Part shown: positions 7,154 through 16,598 of the stretch, one piece after another
Layout: every line of letters begins with the position of its first letter
Position numbering within the stretch: position 1 is the stretch's first letter
Assembly (NCBI GenBank): GCA_958347955.1
Contig: CATVXH010000002.1
Span: 62,001 to 126,000, forward strand
Length of the DNA: 64,000 nt
DNA from: an uncultured Sutterella sp.
Lineage (GTDB): Bacteria; Pseudomonadota; Gammaproteobacteria; Burkholderiales; Burkholderiaceae_F
Direction of reading: 5' to 3'
Program-made: the position numbers and the translations under genes
The notes under the pieces: generated by a model
Seen by the model: only the letters and a program-made list of their open reading frames with translations
Database searches by the model: none
Told to the model about the DNA's origin: nothing

Positions 7154-9025
7154 ATGCAAGTATCGAATAAAACAGAACATTCTCCGAAAAGGTCTATTAA
7201 AGAGCTTTCCGATCAGCTGGTTAGCCAAATTGCCGCAGGTGAAGTGATTGAGCGTCCCGCCTCAGTCTTAAAGGAGCTTGTGGAAAACGCGATTGACGCC
7301 GACGCCACAAGAATCGAGGTAAGGCTTGAGTCAGGCGGTATTAAACGGCTTACCGTGACCGATAATGGCCGCGGTATTGCCCGCGATGAGCTTGGCTTGG
7401 CGCTCAAGCGCCATGCGACCAGCAAAATCCGGGATCTCAATGAGTTGGAACATGTTTTAAGTTTGGGGTTCCGAGGCGAAGCCCTGGCATCCATTGCGTC
7501 AGTGAGCGCTCTTACTTTGACTTCGCGCACGGTAGAGCAGTCTTGCGCTTACAGTATCCGGGAAGGAGAGGTGGAGGTGGCCGCGGGCTCGCAAGGCACC
7601 AAGGTCGATGTCGAAGATCTTTTTTTCAAGACACCTGCGCGACGCAAGTTTTTAAAGTCTGAGGCTACAGAAGCCGCGCATTGCAAGGTTGCTTTGGAGC
7701 GGATCGCCATCGCCCATCCCACCGTTGAGTTTCGCCTTGTTAATAACGGGAAACCCGTTTTGATGCTTCCTGTGGAAGAAAGCCGCTCGCGTGTCAATCG
7801 GATTATGCCGGGTGAGTTTTCCGAAGCTCAGCGTGAAGTCTACGCTGAAACGGCTTCCGCTCGTGTTTACGGTTGGGTTGGCTTGCCCACCGCCGGTCGT
7901 GCCCGCACAGACGCCCAATATTGTTACGTAAACGGTCGTTTTGTGAGAGATAAACTTTTGGCTCATGCGGTCAAGAGCGCCTACGCTGACGTTCTTCACA
8001 ATCAGCTGCAACCGATGTATTGTTTATTTGTTGACATTGATCCCGTCAAAGTGGACGTCAATGTCCATCCGACTAAAAGCGAGTTGCGTTTCAGAGATTC
8101 ACAGTGGGTGCATCAATTTGTCATGCACGCTGTGCAAAATGCCTTGGCTCCGGCGCTGGCCTCAATTTCTTCAGGCGACTCCCACTTGCCAGAGCAAGCT
8201 CCCAAGGGTGAGACTCAAGCGCCTTCTCCGCAGACCTTCGCATCGAGCCAAAGCCGACCGTTTGAGCTAAAAAGCCAACCGGCGAATTCCTATGAGCCGT
8301 CACAATTAAATCGTTATCTGGATTTTTATAAGACGAACTCCGAGTCCTCTCGCGGCAAAATCATTCCGGATACGGTGGCGGCCATTCGTTCCGGCGCTTC
8401 TTTTACGCAATCCGTCGAGCATGAGAAACTCACCTATCCGCTTGGCCGCGCTTTGGGACAGGTCGGGGGCATTTTTATTGTCGCGGAAAACGACAGAGGG
8501 TTGGTGCTTGTTGATATGCACGCGGCCCATGAGCGTATTGTTTACGAAAAACTTAAAGCTCAGATGGATGCGCAAAAGCTCGCTGTACAACAGCTTCTGA
8601 TTCCGCTTGTTTTTCAGGCTGACGATGAAGAAATGGCGGTTTTTGAAGAAAACCAATCACTTTTATTGTCTTTGGGCGTTGAGTTGGAGGCCGCCTCACC
8701 GACGCATTTGCGTTTGAGATCTGTTCCCGCGGTGTTGGCAGGCGACATTGAAAAAACCGGTGAGGCGTTGATTGCCGAATTGTTGGCGGACATTAAAAAA
8801 TTTGGTCAAACGAGCCTTATTGAAGAAAAGCGCAACGAGATATTGGCCACCATGGCTTGCCACGGGGCCGTTCGCGCTCACCGTTATTTAAGTCTTGAGG
8901 AGATGAACGCGCTGCTTCGTCAAATGGAGAATACCGAGCGCATAGACCAATGCAACCACGGCCGCCCCACTTGGGTGCAGATGACGATGACTGATCTCGA
9001 CAAGCTTTTCATGCGGGGTAAATAA
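7154..9025 (+). CDS. mutL: DNA mismatch repair protein MutL
   Basis: A 623-residue mismatch-repair ATPase that couples MutS to strand excision. The N-terminal GHKL ATPase shows QIAAGEVIERPASVLKELVE, DNGRGI, GFRGEAL and RDK. The C-terminal dimerisation domain carries the metal-binding endonuclease motif in the form DMHAAHERIVYE and a CNHGRP motif, so it is the endonuclease-bearing type, unlike E. coli MutL. The ATG at 7154 gives about 15 residues more than usual before QIAAGE and has no clear Shine-Dalgarno; a TACAAT box lies only 9 bases upstream. Its stop overlaps the miaA start by one base. Confidence 0.97.
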   Translation: MQVSNKTEHSPKRSIKELSDQLVSQIAAGEVIERPASVLKELVENAIDADATRIEVRLESGGIKRLTVTDNGRGIARDELGLALKRHATSKIRDLNELEHVLSLGFRGEALASIASVSALTLTSRTVEQSCAYSIREGEVEVAAGSQGTKVDVEDLFFKTPARRKFLKSEATEAAHCKVALERIAIAHPTVEFRLVNNGKPVLMLPVEESRSRVNRIMPGEFSEAQREVYAETASARVYGWVGLPTAGRARTDAQYCYVNGRFVRDKLLAHAVKSAYADVLHNQLQPMYCLFVDIDPVKVDVNVHPTKSELRFRDSQWVHQFVMHAVQNALAPALASISSGDSHLPEQAPKGETQAPSPQTFASSQSRPFELKSQPANSYEPSQLNRYLDFYKTNSESSRGKIIPDTVAAIRSGASFTQSVEHEKLTYPLGRALGQVGGIFIVAENDRGLVLVDMHAAHERIVYEKLKAQMDAQKLAVQQLLIPLVFQADDEEMAVFEENQSLLLSLGVELEAASPTHLRLRSVPAVLAGDIEKTGEALIAELLADIKKFGQTSLIEEKRNEILATMACHGAVRAHRYLSLEEMNALLRQMENTERIDQCNHGRPTWVQMTMTDLDKLFMRGK

Positions 9026-9951
9026 TGGCTAAGGCTGTACTTTTGCTCGGCCCCACCGCCAGTGGAAAAACGGCTTTAGGGGTGCGGCTTGCTCATCGAT
9101 TTAATGCGGAAATTATTTCTATTGATTCCGCCCTGGTCTATAGAGGGATGAATATCGGCACCGCCAAACCCACCGAAGCGGAAAAAGAGGGGGTTCCCCA
9201 TTATTTGATTGATATTCGCGACCCCTTTGAGAGCTACAGCGCGGCGGATTTTTTTCGTGACTGCGAGAGCTTGATTGAGGAAATATCTTCGCGAGGCCGC
9301 CTGCCTTTGATTGTGGGCGGCACCATGCTTTACGCCAAAGCGCTCAAAGACGGCCTCAATGACATGCCCTCAAGTGATTTGGCGGTGAGAGCCGGGATTG
9401 AAGCCGAGGCGGCGCAAGTGGGGTGGCCCGCGATGCACGCGGAGCTCAAACGGGTTGATCCTCAAACGGCCGAGCGTCTTCATCCGACCGACTCACAGCG
9501 TATAAGTCGCGCTTTGGAAGTTTATCGTCAAACGGGTAAACCGATTTCTTTTTATCAAAACCGCGCCAATGAGGGTTCTCATCACACTTTCTTAACGTTG
9601 GGGCTTTTGCCAAAAAATCGGGCTTTACTGCATGAGCGTATAGAAAAACGATTTTTGATGATGCTTGAATCGGGCTTTTTAGATGAGGCCCGTCACTTAA
9701 TGCAGGATCGGCGCTTTGACAGGCGTTTGCCCTCTATGCGAGCGGTCGGTTACCGCCAGGCCTTTGATTATTTATGCGGGGAAACGGATTACGATCGGTT
9801 TGTTCAGGCGGGCATTGCCGCAACGCGTCAACTCGCCAAACGCCAAATGACCTGGATGCGATCCATGCCGGACATTAAACTCATTGATCCGTTTGATAAA
9901 GACGCCTTGCCCCTTGCTTTGGAGGCCATAGACGCATTCCTTAACTCTTGA
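9025..9951 (+). CDS. miaA: tRNA dimethylallyltransferase
   Basis: This 308-residue enzyme adds the dimethylallyl group to A37 of tRNAs reading UNN codons. It has the P-loop GPTASGKTALG, the substrate aspartate in SIDSALVYRGMNIGTAKP, GGTMLYAKAL and the C-terminal TRQLAKRQMTWMR tRNA-contact stretch. Its ATG overlaps the mutL stop (TAATG), showing translational coupling, and mutL-miaA order is common in proteobacteria. A hairpin terminator follows. Confidence 0.97.
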   Translation: MAKAVLLLGPTASGKTALGVRLAHRFNAEIISIDSALVYRGMNIGTAKPTEAEKEGVPHYLIDIRDPFESYSAADFFRDCESLIEEISSRGRLPLIVGGTMLYAKALKDGLNDMPSSDLAVRAGIEAEAAQVGWPAMHAELKRVDPQTAERLHPTDSQRISRALEVYRQTGKPISFYQNRANEGSHHTFLTLGLLPKNRALLHERIEKRFLMMLESGFLDEARHLMQDRRFDRRLPSMRAVGYRQAFDYLCGETDYDRFVQAGIAATRQLAKRQMTWMRSMPDIKLIDPFDKDALPLALEAIDAFLNS

Positions 9952-9956
9952 AAATA

Positions 9957-9983
9957 CAGCCGCTCTCGGGCGGCTGCTTCTTT
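9957..9983 (+). terminator. Terminator of mutL-miaA
   Basis: CAGCCGC (9957-9963) pairs with GCGGCTG (9970-9976), followed by CTTCTTT. It lies between convergent genes. Confidence 0.75.
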
Positions 9984-10680
9984 AGTCCTTCAAGTAGTAT
10001 TCGACAGTTGTGACAACACGGACGCGCTTCATGTAAGGCGTGTTGCTGTCACGGTCATAAATAGTGAATTGCCCCTGAGAAGCCCGGCGGATTTTACCTA
10101 GTGTGCTGTCACTGTCTTCGGCAAACTTCTGAGCCGTTGAGCGAGCGTTTTTGGTGGCTTCCTCAACCATGGCGGGTTTGATTTCGTTGAGTCCGTTAAA
10201 AGAGAACTGCGTGCGGTAATTTTGTGTAAAAAGCACGCCTTTTTGAATCAGTTCGCTTTGGTTGACCATGGCTTTTAAGACGGTGTCGACATCACCGGTA
10301 GCCACTGATACAGCCATTTCCATACGGTAGCGTTCGGGCGGCAGGTTATTGCCGTAGAAATCCGCGTGCAGATCCTGAACAGAGGGCGTGCCTTGAGAGA
10401 TGTCCTCCGCTTTTATGCCCTGACTAATTAAGAATTGACGGATTTCTTCGCTTTGAGTTTGAGCTTTTTGGTATAAAGCGCTGAGGTCGTTGCCGGTGAC
10501 TCGGAATGTGACAGGCCAAATCACGTAGTCTGCCGCCACATTGCGTTCCGCCAAACCTTTGACTGTGACAACACGGTCACGTTCGACAAAGTGATCAATG
10601 CCGGCTTTTAATGAAACGCCGACGGAGGCAATGCCCACGGCTACACAGATACCGGCGACCAGATTTTGTTGAATACTCAT
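9982..10680 (-). CDS. SIMPL-domain (DUF541) membrane-anchored protein
   Basis: About 232 residues: an N-terminal membrane anchor (AGICVAVGIASVGVSLKAG) followed by a SIMPL/DUF541 domain, as in YggE-type periplasmic proteins (VVTVKGLAERNV, then ISQGIKAEDISQGTPSV). Members are linked to oxidative stress and outer-membrane channel-like assemblies, but the molecular job is not settled. The ATG at 10680 is chosen because GGAGGGG stands just before it; a longer frame starting 75 bases upstream lacks such a site. It is probably a single-gene unit. Confidence 0.85.
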   Translation of the reverse strand: MSIQQNLVAGICVAVGIASVGVSLKAGIDHFVERDRVVTVKGLAERNVAADYVIWPVTFRVTGNDLSALYQKAQTQSEEIRQFLISQGIKAEDISQGTPSVQDLHADFYGNNLPPERYRMEMAVSVATGDVDTVLKAMVNQSELIQKGVLFTQNYRTQFSFNGLNEIKPAMVEEATKNARSTAQKFAEDSDSTLGKIRRASQGQFTIYDRDSNTPYMKRVRVVTTVEYYLKD

Positions 10681-10909
10681 ATCGCCCCTCCAATAGTGTT
10701 GTTTTTCAACCTTCATCATAGAGAAGAAGGGAGTTGAAACAAAACCTTTTTGCAATTTGTTCGTTTTGTTACGAAGGCAAACGCTTTGTCGTTAAAAGCG
10801 ACAGGATAGTTTCCGAAGAATAGGCGTGGAAGAGACCTAGATAAGTGTATTGAAACGAGCCGAACGGTCAGCCGAGTGCTCCCCGGATTGATTCCGAGGA
10901 GCCCCATTC

Positions 10910-12322
10910 TCAACTATTCATTGCGGCAGCCTTTTTAGCCACCGCTTCTTCTTCTCGAGTGCGAGTTCGGGACACGTAGAGCGCGGTTGCCGCCAGAGTC
11001 ACGCCGGCTAAGAATAAGCCCAAGGCAGTCATTCCCCAGAAACCGTAGGCGGCTTTAGGAGCCATGAAAGGCTCACCCACAAAGGCCATGTAGTAGCCTC
11101 CGAAAAGTCCAACACCCCAAAGCAAGACGCCATAAATGATCATTGGCCAGAAAGTGACGCGATAGCCTCGAAGAGCAAAGGAACTTACGCACTGCATGGC
11201 ATCGAAGACGTGGTAGAGAACACCGAAGATAATCAATGAATAACCGATGCGGATAACGGTTTCATCACTGGTGTAGAGTGAAAGCAAAAATCCCCGTCCG
11301 AAAAAAAGTGTCGCGGCAACGAGTGTGGCTATGGCCACGGCAATTAAGAGGCTCTTTTTTGTCGCTTTCTCTGCCACGCTTGGCCAACCCGCGCCAAGGC
11401 ATTGCGAAACCAATACCGTGCAGGAGATGCCGATCGACAGAGCGATCATGTAGCACATGCTTGTGATATTGGCCACAATCTGGTGAGCAGAAACAGTCAC
11501 GGCTCCAAAGCGAGAGATAAAGATTGCCATGAGGGTAAAGGAGCTCACTTCAAAGAAAGTTGATAAACCGATCGGGATACCGATTTTCAACTGCGCCCAC
11601 ATCGCTCGCGGATCCGGTCCGTAAAATCGGCTGCAGCGCATAAGTTTATAGAAGGAGTCCTTTTTCCAAACGTAGATATAGACAAAGAAAGACAGCCACG
11701 TGAGAATAGTGGAAGAGAGCGCGGCACCGGCTCCGCCCAATGCGTCAAAGCCTAGCCAACCGTACATGAAAACGGCGTTTAGCGGGGCTTTTAAAGCCAG
11801 CATTGCAAGAGAAACATACATCGTGACTTTCGGGCGGGAAACCGCGGCATTTAATGCGACGAAGGCACGTCCGCCCAAAGCGGCCGGCAATCCCAACATA
11901 CTGATTAAAAGATATTGAGCCGCCATTTCTTTGACCGGCCCTTGAGCTTGAGCAAGGTTCGTCCAGATGTCAGTGCAGCCGAGAAGCGGCATACCGATAA
12001 AGCACAGGAAAAACGCAAGCCATAAGCACTGGGAGAGCTCAAAGCCGATTTTTTCGTATCTTCTTGCGCCGAAATGGTGACCTGCCAGAGGGCTCATGCC
12101 TTGCAGAATTCCCACGAGTCCCATAAACACCATGATCATTGAGGCAAGACCCAATGCGATCGCCGCCAGATGGTCCGCACCCAAGTGACCGGCCATGATG
12201 GTGTCAATCGTGCCGCCGCCCACGATGGCGATGTTGGCAACAAAAATCGGACCGGCGAGTTTAGCGATAGCTCTACCGGAAATATCGGGAGGAGTGAGGC
12301 GTTGAGGAAGCGGATGGCTCAT
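10910..12322 (-). CDS. MATE family efflux transporter
   Basis: A 470-residue polytopic protein with about 12 membrane segments and the two-fold MATE architecture (LAGPIFVANIAIVGGGTIDTI near the N-terminus, GMSPLAGHHFGARRYEK in the first repeat, GISCTVLVSQCLGAG in the second). NorM-type members export cationic drugs or metabolites against Na+ or H+. Its ATG overlaps the stop of the upstream glycosyltransferase gene (TAATG), so the two form an operon. Whether it moves a drug or an envelope intermediate is not visible. Confidence 0.92.
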   Translation of the reverse strand: MSHPLPQRLTPPDISGRAIAKLAGPIFVANIAIVGGGTIDTIMAGHLGADHLAAIALGLASMIMVFMGLVGILQGMSPLAGHHFGARRYEKIGFELSQCLWLAFFLCFIGMPLLGCTDIWTNLAQAQGPVKEMAAQYLLISMLGLPAALGGRAFVALNAAVSRPKVTMYVSLAMLALKAPLNAVFMYGWLGFDALGGAGAALSSTILTWLSFFVYIYVWKKDSFYKLMRCSRFYGPDPRAMWAQLKIGIPIGLSTFFEVSSFTLMAIFISRFGAVTVSAHQIVANITSMCYMIALSIGISCTVLVSQCLGAGWPSVAEKATKKSLLIAVAIATLVAATLFFGRGFLLSLYTSDETVIRIGYSLIIFGVLYHVFDAMQCVSSFALRGYRVTFWPMIIYGVLLWGVGLFGGYYMAFVGEPFMAPKAAYGFWGMTALGLFLAGVTLAATALYVSRTRTREEEAVAKKAAAMNS

Positions 12323-14037
12323 TATTCACCCTTGTCGACAAGTACAAAACGATCACGGTCACGGGGACGGCTGTATCGTCCCAGAACAGTGGATTCGGCA
12401 ACGGTTTGTTCCCGCGCGCTGCGCTCGGTTGTAAAGATAAAACGGCAACTGGCTTTTTCAGAAAGGGGCAGTCCGTAGTAGTTAAAGAGAACTTCGTGCA
12501 CAGGATCGAGTTCGGAGGCCGACAGGCAATCATTTTTACCGGCCTTGGCCTGATAATCTGTCATGACTTCATGCACGATGGGCTCAAAGCTGCGCGCGCG
12601 GTCAATAACCGGTTCAAACAGATAAACTGTCGTGATGCTGAGCGCCGTGATGCCTGCGGCGGCAAGCCAGGGGCCCTTCCAGGCAACCACTTGCGAGTGA
12701 TTCATTCGCCAAAGAACTAACGCCAGCCAAGCAAGCAATGTGACAAAGCACAAGACAAAGAGCAGGCCGTGCAGAGAAGGCGCAATGCCGGGGGCGAGGT
12801 TGACGATGGATTTGGTCATCTTAGGAGGCCAACCGGTTTGCCAGGCGAAAAAGTAAAGCCAAATGGCAACGAGCCCCAATGTGAAAACAGTGGCCGAAAA
12901 CCAGTCAAGGATGTTTTCCTGAGAACGCTTGGCAGACAAAAGACCGAAGGCCGAGAGGATGCAAAGCGGAACGGTCAAAAGCATCAGGAAGCGCTCGCCG
13001 GAGACATGGCCGAAGAGCGAGAACACAAGCATGCCTAAGAAAAGCCACAACGGTAACTTGATGTGGGTGCGCTGCAACTGTTTTCTGAATGAATAAAGCG
13101 CTAAGCAGGCAAAGGGCCAAAGGGGCCAGAGAAACCAAATGAAATTTTCAAGCGACCAAAGGATATCGGACTTTCTGATCAGACCGATGAATGCGATTTG
13201 CGCTTGCCACCAGGAGGCAAACCAGGCGTCGACGGTCTCAATGGCGACAGCCACGGCCAGAAGCGGCCAGAGAAAGAATGTGGCCGCGGCCGCGACGATA
13301 ATAAGGGTGGCGCGGTTAATGAAAGGTGTGCCGTAAGCGTGGATGCGGGTGTGAATGAAAAGCGCGATGACCAGCAGGGACAGTCCTGAGTAAAGGTTGC
13401 AAACCAAAACGGCCGCGCCTGTCGCAATACCGGTTAAGAGCGGGGCAAGCACATCACGACGCAAAGTCCAAGCCAGTGAAAAGAAAAAGAGAGCGACAAT
13501 AGCCAGGTGAGCGGTTTCGACATAAAGCTGTCGAATCGGAATAAAAAGACCGAACGTGGCCACGAACATCAGCAAGGCGGCGTCGGCCACCACACGGCCA
13601 TAATCAATGGGGGAGGCCTCTCCGCCAAAAGCTAGGACAACCGGTTGCGCTTCGGCTCGCCGGGCAAGGTACCAGGTTCCATACCAAATGCTTGAAGAGG
13701 CAATCGCGAACCAGACAAGAACGCTTAAGCGGCTGGCGCTCGCTTCAGAGAAAATCGGTCCGAAAATCTTTGCCAAAATGGCCGACACCCAGATGCTGAG
13801 CGGACCTTCGGCGACATAATTCTCGCCGCCCAGGGTCGGAAGAAGCCATGCCGTGGCGTCACCCTGAAGCATGCTCTGCACCAGGGCGAAACCGGTTAAT
13901 TCGTATGAACTCCAGAAATCGCGTGATAAAAGTCCGGGAATAATAAATATCACTAAAAGGGCCAACAGGGCCATACGGGGCAGCTTTCGCGCTGAAGCCG
14001 CTGATGCGACAACCGGAGAGGGGCGTTCTTCAAACAT
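12322..14037 (-). CDS. GT-C fold membrane glycosyltransferase, ArnT-like
   Basis: A 571-residue protein with roughly a dozen membrane helices and a soluble C-terminal part. The first loop (SRDFWSSYELTGFALVQSML then AEGPLSIWVSAILAKIFG) resembles the ArnT/PMT (GT39/GT83) family, in which an acidic residue of this loop is catalytic and a polyprenyl-linked sugar is the donor. Here the usual DE pair is replaced by SYE, with the glutamate kept. Envelope glycan or lipid A modification is plausible but the acceptor is unknown. It is translationally coupled to the MATE gene downstream. Confidence 0.75.
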   Translation of the reverse strand: MFEERPSPVVASAASARKLPRMALLALLVIFIIPGLLSRDFWSSYELTGFALVQSMLQGDATAWLLPTLGGENYVAEGPLSIWVSAILAKIFGPIFSEASASRLSVLVWFAIASSSIWYGTWYLARRAEAQPVVLAFGGEASPIDYGRVVADAALLMFVATFGLFIPIRQLYVETAHLAIVALFFFSLAWTLRRDVLAPLLTGIATGAAVLVCNLYSGLSLLVIALFIHTRIHAYGTPFINRATLIIVAAAATFFLWPLLAVAVAIETVDAWFASWWQAQIAFIGLIRKSDILWSLENFIWFLWPLWPFACLALYSFRKQLQRTHIKLPLWLFLGMLVFSLFGHVSGERFLMLLTVPLCILSAFGLLSAKRSQENILDWFSATVFTLGLVAIWLYFFAWQTGWPPKMTKSIVNLAPGIAPSLHGLLFVLCFVTLLAWLALVLWRMNHSQVVAWKGPWLAAAGITALSITTVYLFEPVIDRARSFEPIVHEVMTDYQAKAGKNDCLSASELDPVHEVLFNYYGLPLSEKASCRFIFTTERSAREQTVAESTVLGRYSRPRDRDRFVLVDKGE

Positions 14038-14073
14038 GGATACAGGCTAATGAATTTGACTTAGCTATTGTAA

Positions 14074-14104
14074 CGAAAAGAGGCAGTCCAATGACAGACT
14101 GCCT
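14074..14104 (-). terminator. Terminator of rpmE2
   Basis: AGGCAGTC (14081-14088) pairs with GACTGCCT (14097-14104); on the minus strand it is followed by CTTTTCG. Confidence 0.75.
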
Positions 14105-14132
14105 CCTTTGGCGAAAAACTTTCGAAAGAAAA

Positions 14133-14393
14133 TTACTTCGCGGCCTTCTTGGCGAGGTTGGCGTACTTGGCGCGGAATTTTTCCACGCGGCCGGCTTCAA
14201 CGATACGGGTTTGAGCGCCCGTGTAGAAGGGGTGGCTTTCAGAAGACGTATCAAGCTTGACGAGCGGATAGGTCACGCCGTCGATTTCAACCGTTTCCTT
14301 GGTTTGGGCGGTCGACTTGATGATGAACGTCTTGTTGATGGACAAATCGCAGAAGGCCACTTCGCGATATTCGGGGTGAATACCTTGTTTCAT
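14133..14393 (-). CDS. rpmE2: 50S ribosomal protein L31 type B
   Basis: An 86-residue large-subunit protein. The MKQGIHPEYREVAFCDLS start, the SESHPFYTG motif and the lack of the paired zinc cysteines mark the type B (C-minus) form, which stands in for zinc-binding L31 when zinc is scarce. No zinc-type L31 is in the window, so whether this is the only L31 is unknown. It sits alone with its own terminator and a leader of more than 100 bases. Confidence 0.96.
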   Translation of the reverse strand: MKQGIHPEYREVAFCDLSINKTFIIKSTAQTKETVEIDGVTYPLVKLDTSSESHPFYTGAQTRIVEAGRVEKFRAKYANLAKKAAK

Positions 14394-14691
14394 TTGTAGA
14401 GTTTTCCTAAAAAATCATCGGCCGCCCTGAGTGCCTTGCGCACGTGCCCCAAACCGTGAGGTCTTATCGCGGGCATGCATCTCCACGTTCCGACAGAGAA
14501 GCGGAATTATCCAATAAATTCCAATAAATATCAAATATTCGCAAAACTTAGGCATGATACGAACGGAAAACTATCGAAACCATAGAAATCAATATAAATC
14601 ATACAGTTAGAAACAAAATAAGATTGATTCTCATTTAAAAGAATAATAAGATAAACAAAAAAGGAATTAGTTAACAAAGAAGGAGAAAATC
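14394..14691. promoter_or_regulatory. Divergent rpmE2/dps intergenic region with Fur-like box
   Basis: About 300 bases of AT-rich DNA between the divergent rpmE2 and dps genes. At 14622-14640 the minus strand reads AAATGAGAATCAATCTT, which resembles the TGAGAATCA core of proteobacterial Fur sites; iron control of dps would make sense. I see no other gene here. The match is by eye and imperfect. Confidence 0.35.
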
Positions 14692-15153
14692 ATGACATGC
14701 TCCAAGAAATTGAACGTTTACTTGGCGAACCTCGCTGTATGGAATGTCAAGCTGCACAATCTGCATTGGAATGTGACTGGTCATTTCTTCAAACCGTTGC
14801 ATGACCTGACCGAAGCTCTCTATGACGAAACTTTTGAAGCTTTTGACTCAGTTGCCGAAGCATTGAAAATGAAGTCAGAAGTGCCGCTTTCAACGATGAA
14901 GGATTATTTGTCGTTTGCGACTATCGAGGAGGTTTCCCCCAAGGACTTCTCCGGTCATGAGGTGGTTTCTATGATTGAAGCCGACATGACGGCGATGAGA
15001 GACTTGGCGCTTGAGATTCGAAAAGAGGCTGCTGAATCGGATGATTTTGAAATCCAGGCGATGTTTGAGGGCTTTGTGGCAGGTTTTTCGAAACAGCTGT
15101 GGTTTATTCGTGCGATGAAAACTAAGCACGAATGCGGTTACCATTCTCGGTGA
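14692..15153 (+). CDS. dps: Dps-like ferritin (DNA protection/iron storage)
   Basis: A 153-residue four-helix ferritin-like protein of the Dps family, which assembles as a dodecamer, oxidises Fe(II) with peroxide and may coat DNA. The diagnostic LHNLHWNVTGHFFKPLHDLTEALYDE region, with the shared-interface ferroxidase ligands (His, Asp, Glu), lies at residues 22-49. The N-terminal tail is very short and has few lysines, so DNA binding by a tail is unlikely. The ATG follows AAGGAG. It is a single gene under its own promoter. Confidence 0.93.
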   Translation: MTCSKKLNVYLANLAVWNVKLHNLHWNVTGHFFKPLHDLTEALYDETFEAFDSVAEALKMKSEVPLSTMKDYLSFATIEEVSPKDFSGHEVVSMIEADMTAMRDLALEIRKEAAESDDFEIQAMFEGFVAGFSKQLWFIRAMKTKHECGYHSR

Positions 15154-15190
15154 TTAAACACACAGATCAGTTGAGAAAAAGTTAAAAAAG

Positions 15191-15218
15191 TGACCTGAAC
15201 CTATGGAGGCCCAGGTCA
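15191..15218 (+). terminator. Possible dps terminator hairpin
   Basis: TGACCTG (15191-15197) pairs with CAGGTCA (15212-15218), with an inner CCT/AGG pairing. There is no T-run, so termination is uncertain. Confidence 0.4.
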
Positions 15219-15223
15219 TCGTT

Positions 15224-15258
15224 CGTAAACAACTCTCGACTAAATTCGAAAGCTTTAT
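15224..15258 (+). repeat. Solo IS200/IS605 end-like sequence
   Basis: This 35-base stretch matches, at 33 of 35 positions, the right end of the IS200/IS605 element at 29256-29290 (shared CGTAAACAACTCTCGAC and CGAAAGCTTTAT). No transposase or partner end is nearby, so it is a leftover end or a very small non-autonomous derivative. Confidence 0.6.
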
Positions 15259-15353
15259 ATTTAAAAATTTTAAATGTTAGAGATTAAAAGCTCGCAATTC
15301 TTAATCTATAATCCGCGTTTGTTTTTAATTCAAAGAAAAGAAAGGAAAGCGCC

Positions 15354-16547
15354 ATGGCTCAACAAGAAGAGGCAGGTGCTCTCAAACTCTGGGCTCCGGT
15401 GGCCGGCCTGACTTTGTCGGCCTTTATCTTCAATACGTCTGAATTCATTCCGATTGGTCTTTTGAGCGATATTGCCCGTGATTTCCAAATCACAGAATCC
15501 CAAGCCGGAATGATTATTACGGTCTACGCCTGGATTGTGACGGTACTTTCTTTACCGCTTATGCTTTTGGCCTCAAAAGTGGAATTTAAGAAACTGCTTT
15601 TGGGGATTCTTTCTTTGTTCGTATTAAGTCATTTTTTATCCGCGGTCGCTCCGAGCTACCTGACTTTGATGTTATCTAGAGCGGGCGTAGCCTTTTCTCA
15701 TTCGATTTTTTGGTCAATAGCTTCTCCTCTTGCTGTGAAGATCGCGCCTCAAGGTAAGCGCGCGGCGGCGCTTGGCATGGTGATAACAGGAACATCGGTG
15801 GCGATGATTGCGGGATTGCCTCTGGGGCGAATGATTGGTCTTTACATGGGATGGCGGGCCACCTTTCTTTCCATAGGAATTGTCGCCCTGGCAGTTGCTC
15901 TATTTTTGCTTTTTGTGTTTCCTCGAGTGCCGGCCGGTAGTCAGGGGTCTTCCGTCAGCAAATTGCCCGGTATTGTGAAAAATCCTGCCCTCATTGGCGT
16001 CTATGTGCTGACAGCTTTAATTTTTACCGCCAATTTCACGGCCTACAGCTACATTGAACCTTTCATGGCGCAGATAGCGCACATGCCCGAAAGCGAGATA
16101 ACTTTCTCTTTGACGATGTTTGGCATCGCCGGCATTGTGGCAAGTATTTTCTTTTCCCACTTTTATGAACGACATCCCGTTTTCTTTTTTGCCACGGGTA
16201 CTTTCGGTTTAAGTCTCTTTTTGTTGCTTTTAAAGTTTTCCGCCGTACATATTTGGTCGGCTATGGTTTTGTGCGTCTTCTGGGGCGTCACCTTCACCAT
16301 TTTCGGTCTTGTCTTTCAGTCGGTTGTGATTCGCCTTGAACCTCAAGCGACGCCGATTGCGATGTCGATTTATTCTGGCATTGCCAACGTCGGTATCGGA
16401 GGAGGGGCGTTGGTAGGTGGTTGGGTTTGCGCATTACCGGCTATTGAATGGATCGGTTATGCGGGGGCTGCTTTTGCTTTTGTGGCCGGTCTCATTTGCT
16501 TTGCAATGATTAAGCGTTTTATCTCACGACAAGAGATTGAACCGTAA
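15354..16547 (+). CDS. MFS exporter, sugar-efflux/DHA12-like
   Basis: A 397-residue major facilitator superfamily protein with 12 predicted membrane segments. The N-terminus (LSAFIFNTSEFIPIGLLSDIA, then ITESQAGMIITVYAWIVTVL) is typical of the SotB/YdeA group of sugar and drug exporters, as is GRMIGLYMGWRATF at about residue 158-171. The substrate is not known. The ATG follows an AAAGGAAAG Shine-Dalgarno. The gene is monocistronic between dps and the convergent rho. Confidence 0.88.
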   Translation: MAQQEEAGALKLWAPVAGLTLSAFIFNTSEFIPIGLLSDIARDFQITESQAGMIITVYAWIVTVLSLPLMLLASKVEFKKLLLGILSLFVLSHFLSAVAPSYLTLMLSRAGVAFSHSIFWSIASPLAVKIAPQGKRAAALGMVITGTSVAMIAGLPLGRMIGLYMGWRATFLSIGIVALAVALFLLFVFPRVPAGSQGSSVSKLPGIVKNPALIGVYVLTALIFTANFTAYSYIEPFMAQIAHMPESEITFSLTMFGIAGIVASIFFSHFYERHPVFFFATGTFGLSLFLLLLKFSAVHIWSAMVLCVFWGVTFTIFGLVFQSVVIRLEPQATPIAMSIYSGIANVGIGGGALVGGWVCALPAIEWIGYAGAAFAFVAGLICFAMIKRFISRQEIEP

Positions 16548-16598
16548 TTGCCGTGAATGGTTCTGGTCGTGTGTTTGCTCAAAATAGGCGCATCGGCA

